A stretch of DNA of 15,605 nt from JASGDC01 sp047606545 (lineage in GTDB: Bacteria; Actinomycetota; Actinomycetes; Actinomycetales; Micrococcaceae): contig JASGEI010000004.1 in the NCBI GenBank assembly GCA_047606545.1, positions 1 to 15,605 on the forward strand, written 5' to 3'. The notes under the pieces are model-generated. The model saw only the letters and a list, made by a program, of their open reading frames with translations, made no database searches and was not told where the DNA came from. This document shows, piece after piece, positions 7,225-15,256 of this stretch. Every line of letters begins with the position of its first letter. The stretch's first letter is position 1. The position numbers and the translations under genes are program-made.

Positions 7225-7297
7225 GGGCCCTACCGGGATCGAACCGATGACACCCACGGTGTAAACGTGGTGCTCTACCAGCTGAGCTAAAGGCCCG
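7225..7297 (-). tRNA. tRNA-Val (anticodon UAC)
   Basis: A 73-base cloverleaf on the minus strand; ends may be off by one. The acceptor stem is GGGCCTT with AGGGCCC (one G-U), the D stem GCTC/GAGC, and the anticodon stem CCACG/CGTGG enclosing the loop TTTACAC, so the anticodon is UAC, reading GUA valine codons. The variable loop has five bases and the T arm reads ATCGG-TTCGATC-CCGGT. The discriminator is A and CCA is not encoded, so it must be added enzymatically. It lies about 45 bp downstream of the antiporter at 7343 on the same strand, followed by its own terminator. Confidence 0.95.
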
Positions 7298-7325
7298 TTA
7301 AGCACTCTTTATGAGTACTTATAAA

Positions 7326-7353
7326 ATAATAGCATAAGAATTTTATTGTGCAA
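7326..7353 (-). promoter_or_regulatory. Possible tRNA-Val promoter
   Basis: On the minus strand TTGCAC (7348-7353) and TATTAT (7326-7331) are separated by 16 bp, 28 bp before the tRNA. The -35 element overlaps the last codons of the upstream antiporter gene. This would let the tRNA be made independently; read-through from the antiporter is the alternative. Confidence 0.35.
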
Positions 7354-8743
7354 ATTCCTTGCTATCTGTTTTATTTTCGTTGGTATCATTCGCTATTTTT
7401 AGCAAAGTTTCTTCATGCTTTGTCGGAGTCACTTTAACATTACGTTGCATGTATGCATATATTGGTACTCCTAGGAATGCCATGATTGCACCAAGGTAGA
7501 CAGCTTGCTGTCCACTACCAAGTAATCCAGAGAATGCGAAGATTAATGCACCAATGACAATGGTCATGTTTTTACCCCAACCAGGGTGTTTGTTGCCCTT
7601 TTTGGCTTCAACAAATAGCCAGTATAGCTGGGCACTTGCAGTGAAGATGTATGGAAGCACCGTCACAGTTACAGCTAAGGCAACCATTGATTGGAATACT
7701 TGAGAGAATTCGGTGTAAGCAAACACCAGCAAAAACGAAGGGAAAATAGTTGAGATAACTACGCCTATGGCTGGGACGTTCTTTTTGCTGAGCTTGGCAA
7801 ATACTTTAGGGAAAAGACTATTAGAGGCAGCTTCAGCAGGAACTTCAGCGGTAATTAAAATCCAGCCTACTAATAACCCGAAACAGGAGAAAATTGCGAT
7901 AACTGCTACTGCGTTACCTGACCATGTGCCTCCAAATATTGCGTTAGTGGAGTCAACGAAAGGTGCTGTAGATTTAACTAACTTATCGTGAGGTACAGTA
8001 CCCATGACACCTATGAGTGTTACTAAGTAAAGTAGGGCCGTTAAGCCAATGCCATACATAGTTGCTTTAGGTACATTTTTCTTCGGGTTTCGGACTCTTG
8101 CTGTAACTGCAGAGATTGATTCTACTCCTAAGTAAGAGTAGATACAGATTGCTGCTGCTAATAGCATAGCTTCTGGTGCTGGTTCTCCTGAAGGATTAAA
8201 TGCTCCAAAATTTGCCGCTTTCATGTGGAATAACCCTAATACGCCAACCAACAAGATTGGAATATACTTTATAACTGTAACGGCAAATTGAATATTTCCC
8301 ATATTTTTAATACCAGTTAATGTAATCATTGCAGGAATCCAGATTCCGACTAGACCAATGATGATTGAACCAATTGGATTGTGATCTTTATTTATGAAGG
8401 TTTCAACATAACCAACCATCGCTACGGTTACTGCAGCAGATGCTACCCAGGAAGCAATCCAAACACACCAGGCAACTAGGAAGCCAGCGAAATCGCCAAA
8501 AGCTTCTTGAGCGAAGACATACTCACCACCGGAACGCTTGTTCTTCTTTGAAAGCAAGCTAAATGTCCCAGCTAAACAAAAAGCGCCTACAGAAACAACT
8601 GCAAACGCTATTAGAGACAGGGGACCATATGCGGCCATTGCACTTGGGAGGCTAAATACACCAGACCCAATAATAGAACCCATTACCAGGGTCGTCGCTA
8701 CTGGGAGACCAACAGTCTCATCTTTCTCTATATTTTTTTTCAT
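7343..8743 (-). CDS. APC-superfamily amino acid/polyamine antiporter, copy 1 (AdiC/PotE-like)
   Basis: A 466-residue, 12-helix inner-membrane transporter of the basic amino acid/polyamine antiporter family (relatives AdiC, CadB, PotE, ArcD). The helix-1 substrate motif GSIIGSGVFSLP is intact. Helix 6 reads CIYSYLGVESISA: the Glu equivalent to AdiC Glu208 is present, but AdiC's gating Trp202 is replaced by Tyr. The helix-8 Trp (AdiC Trp293) is kept in GLLVGWILITAEVPAEAA. I chose ATG 8743 rather than 8755 because MKKN then matches copy 2 and a TATACT box lies exactly 12 bp upstream in both. Copies 1-3 are tandem on one strand without a decarboxylase or deiminase gene, so the exchanged pair is unknown. 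A 62-bp stretch is identical to copy 3 (see findings). Confidence 0.87.
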   Translation of the reverse strand: MKKNIEKDETVGLPVATTLVMGSIIGSGVFSLPSAMAAYGPLSLIAFAVVSVGAFCLAGTFSLLSKKNKRSGGEYVFAQEAFGDFAGFLVAWCVWIASWVASAAVTVAMVGYVETFINKDHNPIGSIIIGLVGIWIPAMITLTGIKNMGNIQFAVTVIKYIPILLVGVLGLFHMKAANFGAFNPSGEPAPEAMLLAAAICIYSYLGVESISAVTARVRNPKKNVPKATMYGIGLTALLYLVTLIGVMGTVPHDKLVKSTAPFVDSTNAIFGGTWSGNAVAVIAIFSCFGLLVGWILITAEVPAEAASNSLFPKVFAKLSKKNVPAIGVVISTIFPSFLLVFAYTEFSQVFQSMVALAVTVTVLPYIFTASAQLYWLFVEAKKGNKHPGWGKNMTIVIGALIFAFSGLLGSGQQAVYLGAIMAFLGVPIYAYMQRNVKVTPTKHEETLLKIANDTNENKTDSKEFAQ

Positions 8744-8755
8744 AATAAAACCCAT

Positions 8756-8799
8756 AGTATAGTAGTATCCATTTTTAACTATGTATAAATATGCTCAAT
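8756..8799 (-). promoter_or_regulatory. Upstream region of antiporter copy 1
   Basis: TATACT on the minus strand (8756-8761) is 12 bp before the chosen ATG, too close for a normal Shine-Dalgarno leader and suggesting a leaderless or near-leaderless transcript. ATTGAGCATATTTATAC (8783-8799) is identical to a 17-mer upstream of copy 2 (10292-10308). No convincing -35 box is seen. Confidence 0.4.
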
Positions 8800-8842
8800 G
8801 TCATAAAAAGTTAAAAATTTTAATCGTATAATATCAGATTTT

Positions 8843-8893
8843 AGCTAAGGGTAAAGAACTTAATGTACTAGTTCTTTTTCTTTACCCTTAGCT
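8843..8893 (-). terminator. Hairpin that starts inside the end of antiporter copy 2
   Basis: AGCTAAGGGTAAAGAA (8843-8858) is a perfect 16-bp reverse complement of 8878-8893. One arm lies in the last codons of the antiporter (the EAKGKEKELVH end) and the other after its stop at 8860. A nested alternative pairs AAAGAAC (8853-8859) with GTTCTTT (8871-8877). The minus-strand trailer is A/T-rich but has no clean T run, so termination is likely rather than certain. Confidence 0.65.
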
Positions 8894-10278
8894 TCATCAA
8901 TTTTCTCTTTATTCTTAGCTTCATCAATAGGCATAAACAAAGTATCTTCATGGTTTATTGGCTTTATATCAGCTTTCCGATGCATATATGCATACATCGG
9001 TACACCTAAGAATGCCATGATTGCACCAAGGTAGACAGCTTGCTGACCACTACCAAGTAAACCAGAGAAAGTGAATACTAAAGCACCGATAACTATGACC
9101 ATATTTTTCACAAGACCAGGATGTTTTTTCCCGTCTCTTGCTTCAATAAATAGCCAGTATAGTTGGGCGCTCGAAGTGAAAACAAAAGGAATTACTGAAG
9201 CAGTTACTGACAATACGACCATAGATTGGAATACTTGGTCAAACTCTGTGTAAGAGAAAATAATCAGCAATGAGGGGAATATTGAACAGATGATAATTCC
9301 TGTCACGGGGATATTTTTTGTGTTAAGATTTGCAAAAAATTTAGGGAATAGTCCGTCATTTGCTGCTTCTGCTGGAATTTCAGCTGTTACTAAGATCCAG
9401 CCTACTAATAGACCGAAACAGGAGAAAATTGCGATAACTGCTATTGCGTTTCCGGACCATGTGCCACCAAACATCGAGTTAGTAGAATCTACGAAAGGAG
9501 CGGTAGAGTTAACTAGTTTATCGTGTGGAACAGTTCCCATGATTCCTATTAGCGCAACTAAGTAAAGTGCTGCAGTTAAGCCAATGCCAATCATCGTAGC
9601 TTTTGGAACGTTTTTTTCTGGATTCTTGACCCTTGCAGTAATTGCTGAGATAGATTCAATGCCTAAGTATGAATAAATGCAAACTGCCGCTGCAGCTACA
9701 AGAGCCTTTGGAATTGATTCGCCTGAAGGGTTAAAATCACCGAAGTTTGCTGCTTTCATGTGGAAAAGTCCCAAGAAGCCGACCAAAAGAATAGGAATGT
9801 ATTTCAAGATGGTAAAGACGAATTGAATCTTTGCCATATTTTTAATGCCAGTTAGTGTAATTATTGCAGGAATCCAAACTCCAAATATCCCGATGATGAT
9901 TGAACCAATTGGATTATGATTTTTGTTAATGAATACTTCAATATAGCCAATCATTGCAGTGGTTACCGCTGCAGTCGCTACCCAGGAAGCAATCCAAACA
10001 CACCAGGCAACCAGGAAGCCGGCAAAATCCCCAAAAGCTTCTTGAGCGAAGACATACTCACCACCGGAACGTTTATTCTTTTTGGAAAGCAAACTAAATG
10101 TCCAAGCCAAACAAAAAGCGCCAACAGTTACAACTGCGAACGCTACAAGCGATAATGGGCCAAAGGCAGCCATTGCGCTCGGGAGGCTAAATATACCAGA
10201 ACCTATAATTGAACCCATTACGAGGGTAGTTGCTGCAGGAAGACCAATAGTCTCGTTTTTCTTAGAATTTTTTTTCAT
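8860..10278 (-). CDS. APC-superfamily amino acid/polyamine antiporter, copy 2 (AdiC/PotE-like)
   Basis: A 472-residue, 12-helix antiporter, apparently the closest relative of copy 1. GSIIGSGIFSLP lies at residues 22-33. Helix 6 reads CIYSYLGIESISA and helix 8 CFGLLVGWILVTAEIPAEAANDG, with the same Tyr-for-Trp change relative to AdiC. ATG 10278 has no recognisable ribosome binding site but lies 12 bp after TATACT (10291-10296), as in copy 1. The C-terminus is an unusual charged tail built from a duplicated IDEAK-x-KEK unit (IDEAKNKEK, IDEAKGKEK) before ELVH, absent from copies 1 and 3. Its coding DNA supplies one arm of the hairpin at 8843-8893. Amino acid/amine exchange is a family inference; the substrate is unknown. 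Confidence 0.87.
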   Translation of the reverse strand: MKKNSKKNETIGLPAATTLVMGSIIGSGIFSLPSAMAAFGPLSLVAFAVVTVGAFCLAWTFSLLSKKNKRSGGEYVFAQEAFGDFAGFLVAWCVWIASWVATAAVTTAMIGYIEVFINKNHNPIGSIIIGIFGVWIPAIITLTGIKNMAKIQFVFTILKYIPILLVGFLGLFHMKAANFGDFNPSGESIPKALVAAAAVCIYSYLGIESISAITARVKNPEKNVPKATMIGIGLTAALYLVALIGIMGTVPHDKLVNSTAPFVDSTNSMFGGTWSGNAIAVIAIFSCFGLLVGWILVTAEIPAEAANDGLFPKFFANLNTKNIPVTGIIICSIFPSLLIIFSYTEFDQVFQSMVVLSVTASVIPFVFTSSAQLYWLFIEARDGKKHPGLVKNMVIVIGALVFTFSGLLGSGQQAVYLGAIMAFLGVPMYAYMHRKADIKPINHEDTLFMPIDEAKNKEKIDEAKGKEKELVH

Positions 10279-10289
10279 AACTGCAACTA

Positions 10290-10325
10290 TAGTATAAATA
10301 TGCTCAATTATGCATAGTTATACTA
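10290..10325 (-). promoter_or_regulatory. Dyad operator-like site over the copy 2 promoter
   Basis: A 36-bp dyad: TAGTATAA (10290-10297) pairs with TTATACTA (10318-10325), and TATGC (10299-10303) with GCATA (10312-10316), on one common axis. It covers the TATACT box of copy 2 and the ATTGAGCATATTTATAC element shared with copy 1. This is the layout of a repressor site, but no regulator gene is adjacent and the binding protein is unknown. Confidence 0.4.
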
Positions 10326-10336
10326 AAATTTTTTAA

Positions 10337-10354
10337 AAACTTTTAAAAAAGTTT
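10337..10354 (-). terminator. Weak A/T-rich hairpin after antiporter copy 3
   Basis: AAACTTTT (10337-10344) is the reverse complement of 10347-10354 with a 2-base loop, 23 bases after the stop of the gene at 10378. With one G-C pair and only about five T, it is at best a weak terminator, so read-through into copy 2 is possible. Confidence 0.3.
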
Positions 10355-10377
10355 ATTTAAGACAAATTCTCTTCATG

Positions 10378-11700
10378 CTAGACAGTAGTTTGCCCAGTAT
10401 TTCTGCGAGTATATGCATAGAGTGGTACCCCTAGAAAAGCCATAATCGAACCGAGGTATACTGCTTGTTGTCCACTACCAAGTAAACCAAAAAATACGAA
10501 TATTAATGCGCCAACTACAGTAACTATATTTTTCGTAAAACCAGGTTGCTTATTACCTTTTTTAGCTTCGATAAATAACCAATATAACTGAGCACTAGCG
10601 GTAAATAGATAGGGTATTACAGCTGTAGTTACTGATAATACTACTATTGTTTCAAATACTTGTTCAAATTTAGTGTAAGAGAAGATAAGTAATAGTGATG
10701 GGAAAACTGTTGAAATAACGATACCAATCACTGGGACATTTTTCTTATTAAAATTGGCAAATGATTTTGGAAATAGTCCATCGTTTGCTGCTTCTGCTGG
10801 AATTTCAGCAGTTACTAATATCCAGCCGACTAACATGCCAAAACATGAGAACATCGCAATTAGCGCCACTATATTTCCAGACCAAGTGCCACCGAATATT
10901 GCGTTAGTGGAGTCAACGAAAGGTGCTGTAGATTTAACTAACTTATCGTGAGGTACGGTACCCATTACCCCTAAGAGAACTGCTATATATACTAGTGCAC
11001 TTAATATAATTCCGAGCATTGTTGCCTTAGGTACGTTTTTCTTAGGATCTTCGACTCTTGCACTCACTGCAGAAACAGCTTCAATTCCAAGGTAAGAAAA
11101 AATACAAACAGCAGCTGCAGCAGATAGTGCCTCAACAGTTGATACTCCAGAAGGATTTAAAGTGCCAAAATTAGCTAATTTCATATTGAATAATCCTAAG
11201 AAACCAACTAATAAAATTGGAATATATTTTAATACTGTAATGAAAAACTGTACCTTTGCCATATTTTTAATACCATTAATTACAATGATTGCTGGTATCC
11301 AAATTCCCAAGAGAGCAATAATAATTGATCCAAGTGGATTGTGACTTTTATTTACAAAAGTTTCAGCGTATCCGACCATTGCAGAAGTTACAGCAGCAGA
11401 GGAAGCCCAAGCACCAATCCAAAAACACCAAGCAACTAAAAACCCGGCAAAGTCACCAAAAGCTTCTTGCGCAAAAACATAAACACCACCAGAGCGCTTA
11501 TTGTTTTTTGAAAGCAGGCTAAATGTCCATGACAAACAGAAAGCACCTGTAGATACTAAAGTAAAAGATATAATGGATAATGGTCCATATTTAGCCATTG
11601 TACTTGGCAGGGTAAAAATACCTGCACCGATAATGGAACCCATCACTAGGGTAGTTGCCACAGGTAAACCTAGGTCTTTTTTCATAGCTTTTTCTTTCAT
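10378..11700 (-). CDS. APC-superfamily amino acid/polyamine antiporter, copy 3 (AdiC/PotE-like)
   Basis: A 440-residue, 12-helix antiporter, apparently the most divergent of the tandem three. Helix 1 reads GSIIGAGIFTLP, with Ala where copies 1, 2 and AdiC (Ser26, at the substrate carboxylate) have Ser. Helix 6 reads CIFSYLGIEAVSA, with Phe rather than Tyr at the AdiC Trp202 position; the helix-8 Trp and the Glu equivalent to AdiC Glu208 remain. These differences suggest a different substrate preference. The start is uncertain: ATG 11700 (MKEKAMKKD) and ATG 11685 (MKKD) are both feasible and neither has a strong ribosome binding site; GTG 11742 is too long. It lacks the charged C-terminal tail of copies 1 and 2, ending in YAYTRRNTGQTTV. 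Codons 7935-7996 of copy 1 recur identically at 10895-10956 here. Confidence 0.85.
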   Translation of the reverse strand: MKEKAMKKDLGLPVATTLVMGSIIGAGIFTLPSTMAKYGPLSIISFTLVSTGAFCLSWTFSLLSKNNKRSGGVYVFAQEAFGDFAGFLVAWCFWIGAWASSAAVTSAMVGYAETFVNKSHNPLGSIIIALLGIWIPAIIVINGIKNMAKVQFFITVLKYIPILLVGFLGLFNMKLANFGTLNPSGVSTVEALSAAAAVCIFSYLGIEAVSAVSARVEDPKKNVPKATMLGIILSALVYIAVLLGVMGTVPHDKLVKSTAPFVDSTNAIFGGTWSGNIVALIAMFSCFGMLVGWILVTAEIPAEAANDGLFPKSFANFNKKNVPVIGIVISTVFPSLLLIFSYTKFEQVFETIVVLSVTTAVIPYLFTASAQLYWLFIEAKKGNKQPGFTKNIVTVVGALIFVFFGLLGSGQQAVYLGSIMAFLGVPLYAYTRRNTGQTTV

Positions 11701-11786
11701 GGGGAAACTATGGTAGTTCGTAATTAAGGTGCAAGAAAACACCCTTATAAATCTGTAAAAATTTAAAAAAGTTCTTGGTTAATATT

Positions 11787-12209
11787 TTAAAGTTTTGTTC
11801 GGCTTACTAAACCAGTCATAATCCAGTCTGCAGAAGCGTTAACTGCTGAAAGAGCATTCATGCCAGTGGTATTTGCAGCTTCTTGAATATCAGAAGGCGG
11901 TACGTAATTTTCGCGACCATGTTTTGGAGTAAACACCCAGATATGGGCACCATCATTAAGCGTGGTCATGATATCAACGACCATGTCAGTAAGTTCAGTA
12001 CTATCGCCATCTTCTTCGCGCCACCATAATAAAGCAGCATCAACTACTTCTTGGTCATCTTCATATAGTAGTTCAGAATCAATAGTGTCTTCAATTGCAT
12101 CTCTGATAGTGAAATCAACATCATCATCGTAACCGAACTCTTGGACTAGATCACCTTTTTTTAGGTCTAGTTTTTGCATTGCGTATTCCGCATGCGTTGT
12201 GTCTACCAC
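11787..12209 (-). CDS. DUF3052 family protein
   Basis: A 140-residue acidic soluble protein of the actinobacterial DUF3052 family, function not established. Family features: LVQEFGYDDDVD near residues 22-33, then an acidic helix with WWREEDGD, and the C-terminal block HIWVFTPKHGRENYVPPSDI leading to EAANTTGMNA. GTG 12209 is 7 bases after AAGGAG (12217-12222), a strong site that fixes the start. It is divergent from aceE across 179 bp, the same arrangement as Rv2240c/aceE in Mycobacterium, which suggests a functional or regulatory link to pyruvate oxidation (inference). The antiporter copy 3 start is 86 bp downstream on the same strand, and no clear terminator lies between, so partial co-transcription cannot be excluded. 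Confidence 0.9.
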   Translation of the reverse strand: MVDTTHAEYAMQKLDLKKGDLVQEFGYDDDVDFTIRDAIEDTIDSELLYEDDQEVVDAALLWWREEDGDSTELTDMVVDIMTTLNDGAHIWVFTPKHGRENYVPPSDIQEAANTTGMNALSAVNASADWIMTGLVSRTKL

Positions 12210-12388
12210 CTAAGTACTCCTTGTTGTTTTATAAACACTATGATAAGAAACATATTAAATTATTTTTGCATTTTTTGACGTAGCCACGCATAAAAATTAG
12301 TAATTTTGATAAACATGACTAATTTAGATAAAAGTGAGAGAATATAGTGAGATTACTATGAGATATAAATTGAAACGAGGTACGACAA
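12210..12388. promoter_or_regulatory. Divergent promoter region, DUF3052 / aceE
   Basis: A 179-bp A+T-rich spacer must drive both genes. A candidate aceE -10, TATAGT (12343-12348), lies about 40 bp before the GTG but has no good -35 at 17 bp; TTGATA at 12306-12311 is too far upstream to pair with it. No recognisable operator was found, so promoter details are unresolved. Confidence 0.4.
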
Positions 12389-15124
12389 GTGTCTAATAAA
12401 GACGAACAGTTGCCATCATTAATTTCAAAACCTGAAGCACTACGCAAAGATGCCGATCCAACCGAAACAAAAGAATGGATTAAAGCCCTTGACGATGTTG
12501 TTGAGAATCAAGGTAAAGATCGAGCAGAATTCGTAGTTGATGCAGTTATTAATAAAGCACAACGTGAGAATATTCCAGTTTATGGGACTAAATCAGACTT
12601 TATTAATACTATTCCTGTCGAGGAAGAAGCAGAGACAGATGGTGACCTTGAAATAGAGAAAAAGATTGAGAATGCCGTTCGTTGGAACGCAGCAATCATG
12701 GTGCACCGTGCAAACCGCCCAGAAATCGGAGTTGGTGGACACATCTCTACTTATGCAGGCGCTGCGACATTGTATGAGACTGGTTTTAACCACTTCTGGA
12801 AGGGTAAAGATCACAAAGATGGTGGTGACCATATCTTCTACCAGGGTCATGCTTCTCCAGGTATGTATGCTCGTGCCTATGTTGAGGGACGTTTGGATGA
12901 TGAAGATCTTGATGGTTTCCGTCAGGAATTTTCTAAAAAGAAAGGTATTCCTTCATACCCACACCCTCGTTTAATGCAGGACTTCTGGGAATTCCCTACA
13001 GTATCTATGGGGCTTGGACCTATGAATGCTATTTACCAGGCGCAGTCTGATAAATACTTAACACATCGTGGATTAAAAGATGCAACAGAGCAGCAAGTGT
13101 GGGCATTCCTTGGCGATGGTGAAATGGATGAGCCAGAGTCTCGTGGACAGTTACAAGCTGCTGCTAACGATCATCTAGATAACCTTAATTTCGTAATTAG
13201 CTGTAACATGCAACGTCTTGATGGACCTGTGCGTGGTAACGGTAAGATTATGCAAGAACTAGAAGCATTCTTCAAAGGTGCTGGTTGGAATGTTATTAAA
13301 CTGGTTTGGGGATCTGAGTGGGATGAACTACTTGAGAAAGACAAGTCAGGTAAGTTAATTCAACTTATGAATGAAACCCCTGATGGTGACTTCCAGACAT
13401 ACTCTACTGAAGATGGTGCATTCATGCGTGAGCATTTCTTCGGTCGTTACCCAGAAACTGAAGAGCTTGTTAAAGATATGAGCGATGATGAGATTTGGAA
13501 TATGCACCGTGGTGGACATGATCCAAAGAAGATTTACGCTGCATTCAAGGCTGCCAGTGAGCATAAAGGTGAACCAACTGTAATCCTAGTTAACAATATT
13601 AAAGGTTATGGAATGGGGCCTACATTCGAAGGCCGTAACTCAACTCACCAGATGAAGAAGATGACACTTGAAGACATGAAAGCTCTTCGCGATCATCTAG
13701 ACATTCCAGTTACTGATGAGCAGTTAGAAGCTGACGATCACTGGGATCCTCCATTCTATCGTCCAGCTGAGGATTCACCTGAGATGAAGTACCTGCACGA
13801 AAAGCGTAAGAAGCTTGGTGGCTACTTACCAGAACGTCGTGTACAGAAAGATACTTTAGCTCTTCCAGCTGATAAAAATTACGCATTTGCGCAAAAGGGA
13901 TCTGGTAAGCAGAAAGCTGCTACTACTATGGCGTTTGTGCGTTTGTTGAAAGATTTGATGCGTGATAAGGAATTTGGTAAGCACGTTGTGCCTATTATCC
14001 CTGATGAGGCGCGTACTTTCGGTATGGATTCCTTCTTCCCAACTGCGAAGATCTATAACCCTAATGGTCAAACATACACGTCAGTAGACCGTAAGATTAT
14101 GCTTGCGTACAAGGAAGCTCCAGATGGACAAATCTTACATGTTGGCATTAACGAAGGTGGATCACTTTCTGCATTCACTGCAGCTGGTTCAGCTTATGCT
14201 ACACACGGAGTGCCTTTGGTGCCAGTTTACATTTTCTACTCAATGTTCGGGTTCCAGCGTACAGCTGACTCAATTTGGGCTGCAGCGGATCAAATGGCAC
14301 GTGGTTTCATGATTGGTGCAACTGCAGGTCGTACGACTCTTGCAGGTGAAGGTCTACAACACATGGATGGTCATTCACTGGTTCTTGCTGAGACTAACCC
14401 AGCAGTAGTAGCTTATGATCCAGCTTACGGTTACGAGATTGCGTTAATCGTTAAAGATGGTTTAGAGCGTATGTACGGTCCAGATTCTGATGACCGTAAC
14501 TTGATTTACTACATGACTGTGTATAACGAGCCAATTCACCAGCCAAAGAAACCAGAAGATCTTGATGAAGAAGGTGTACTACGTGGTATGTACAAACTTA
14601 AAGAATCAAATGCCTCTGGTCCTAAAGCTCAGTTGCTTGCTTCAGGTGTCGGTGTTCCTTGGATTCTTGAAGCTCAAGAGCTTCTTGAAGAAGACTGGGG
14701 TGTATCAGCAGATGTCTGGAGCGTAACTTCCTGGAACGAACTGCGACGCGAAGGTCTACGCCAAGAAGAAGCTAAGCTAAATGGCGAAGATTACGAAACT
14801 CCTTACGTAACTAAACAACTAAAGAAGACTGAAGGTCCAGTAGTTGCAACTTCTGACTGGAATAAACAAGTTCCTGATATGATTCGTCAGTTTGTACCGC
14901 GTGATTACGCAGTACTTGGCGCAGATGACTTTGGTGTTTCTGATACTCGTGCAGCTGCTCGTCGTCACTTCAGGATTGACTCACATTCAGTAGTAGTACG
15001 TACACTACTATCTCTTGAAGAAGATGGCAGTATCGAAAAGGGTACAGCTGCTAAGGCATTCAAGAAATATGAACTAGATAACGACAATGCTGGCACTTCT
15101 GGTTCAGCAGGTGGCGATTCATAG
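12389..15124 (+). CDS. aceE: Pyruvate dehydrogenase E1 component, homodimeric type
   Basis: A 911-residue thiamine-diphosphate enzyme that decarboxylates pyruvate and acetylates the lipoyl group of E2, feeding acetyl-CoA synthesis. Length and motifs match the E. coli-type homodimeric E1: GGHISTYAGAATLYETGFNH (residues 116-135), YQGHASPGMYARAY (151-164), and the diphosphate/Mg motif GDGEMDEPES (242-251) closing with SCNMQRLDGPVRGNG (271-285). GLQHMDGHS lies in the second half. GTG 12389 has GAGG 8 bases upstream. No E2 or E3 gene is adjacent and a strong terminator follows, so it is monocistronic here, as is usual in Actinobacteria, and must assemble with subunits encoded elsewhere. The Gly/Ser-rich end (NDNAGTSGSAGGDS) is probably flexible. 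No frameshift or lost catalytic residue was seen. Confidence 0.96.
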   Translation: MSNKDEQLPSLISKPEALRKDADPTETKEWIKALDDVVENQGKDRAEFVVDAVINKAQRENIPVYGTKSDFINTIPVEEEAETDGDLEIEKKIENAVRWNAAIMVHRANRPEIGVGGHISTYAGAATLYETGFNHFWKGKDHKDGGDHIFYQGHASPGMYARAYVEGRLDDEDLDGFRQEFSKKKGIPSYPHPRLMQDFWEFPTVSMGLGPMNAIYQAQSDKYLTHRGLKDATEQQVWAFLGDGEMDEPESRGQLQAAANDHLDNLNFVISCNMQRLDGPVRGNGKIMQELEAFFKGAGWNVIKLVWGSEWDELLEKDKSGKLIQLMNETPDGDFQTYSTEDGAFMREHFFGRYPETEELVKDMSDDEIWNMHRGGHDPKKIYAAFKAASEHKGEPTVILVNNIKGYGMGPTFEGRNSTHQMKKMTLEDMKALRDHLDIPVTDEQLEADDHWDPPFYRPAEDSPEMKYLHEKRKKLGGYLPERRVQKDTLALPADKNYAFAQKGSGKQKAATTMAFVRLLKDLMRDKEFGKHVVPIIPDEARTFGMDSFFPTAKIYNPNGQTYTSVDRKIMLAYKEAPDGQILHVGINEGGSLSAFTAAGSAYATHGVPLVPVYIFYSMFGFQRTADSIWAAADQMARGFMIGATAGRTTLAGEGLQHMDGHSLVLAETNPAVVAYDPAYGYEIALIVKDGLERMYGPDSDDRNLIYYMTVYNEPIHQPKKPEDLDEEGVLRGMYKLKESNASGPKAQLLASGVGVPWILEAQELLEEDWGVSADVWSVTSWNELRREGLRQEEAKLNGEDYETPYVTKQLKKTEGPVVATSDWNKQVPDMIRQFVPRDYAVLGADDFGVSDTRAAARRHFRIDSHSVVVRTLLSLEEDGSIEKGTAAKAFKKYELDNDNAGTSGSAGGDS

Positions 15125-15145
15125 GTCATTACTTAACTAAAATTT

Positions 15146-15180
15146 AAAGTGGCTCTTGGTTTTACCAAGGGCCACTTTTT
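15146..15180 (+). terminator. Intrinsic terminator of aceE
   Basis: AAAGTGGCTCTTGG (15146-15159) pairs with CCAAGGGCCACTTT (15165-15178) as a 14-bp stem with one G-U, a 5-base loop and a T run to 15180, starting 21 bases after the aceE stop. Confidence 0.92.
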
Positions 15181-15256
15181 ATGCTTTTTCAAGAGAATCT
15201 TGGTTGCTTAATCGTTTTTTCTTTGTAAAGCATTATTTTCTTTGCAACGTTGTTAA

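Noticed and set aside
7301..7321. Short inverted repeat just upstream of tRNA-Val (AAGTACTC / GAGTGCTT)
   Set aside because: Only 8 bp with a G-U and no T run; it may be a chance or 5' leader hairpin of the pre-tRNA and is not strong enough to call.
7767..11716. Several plus-strand open frames opposite the antiporter genes
   Set aside because: They are antisense shadows at corresponding positions in the three paralogues, with no ribosome binding sites or family resemblance.
12593..14312. Open frames on both strands within aceE
   Set aside because: They are out-of-frame shadows of a full-length, well-conserved E1 gene.
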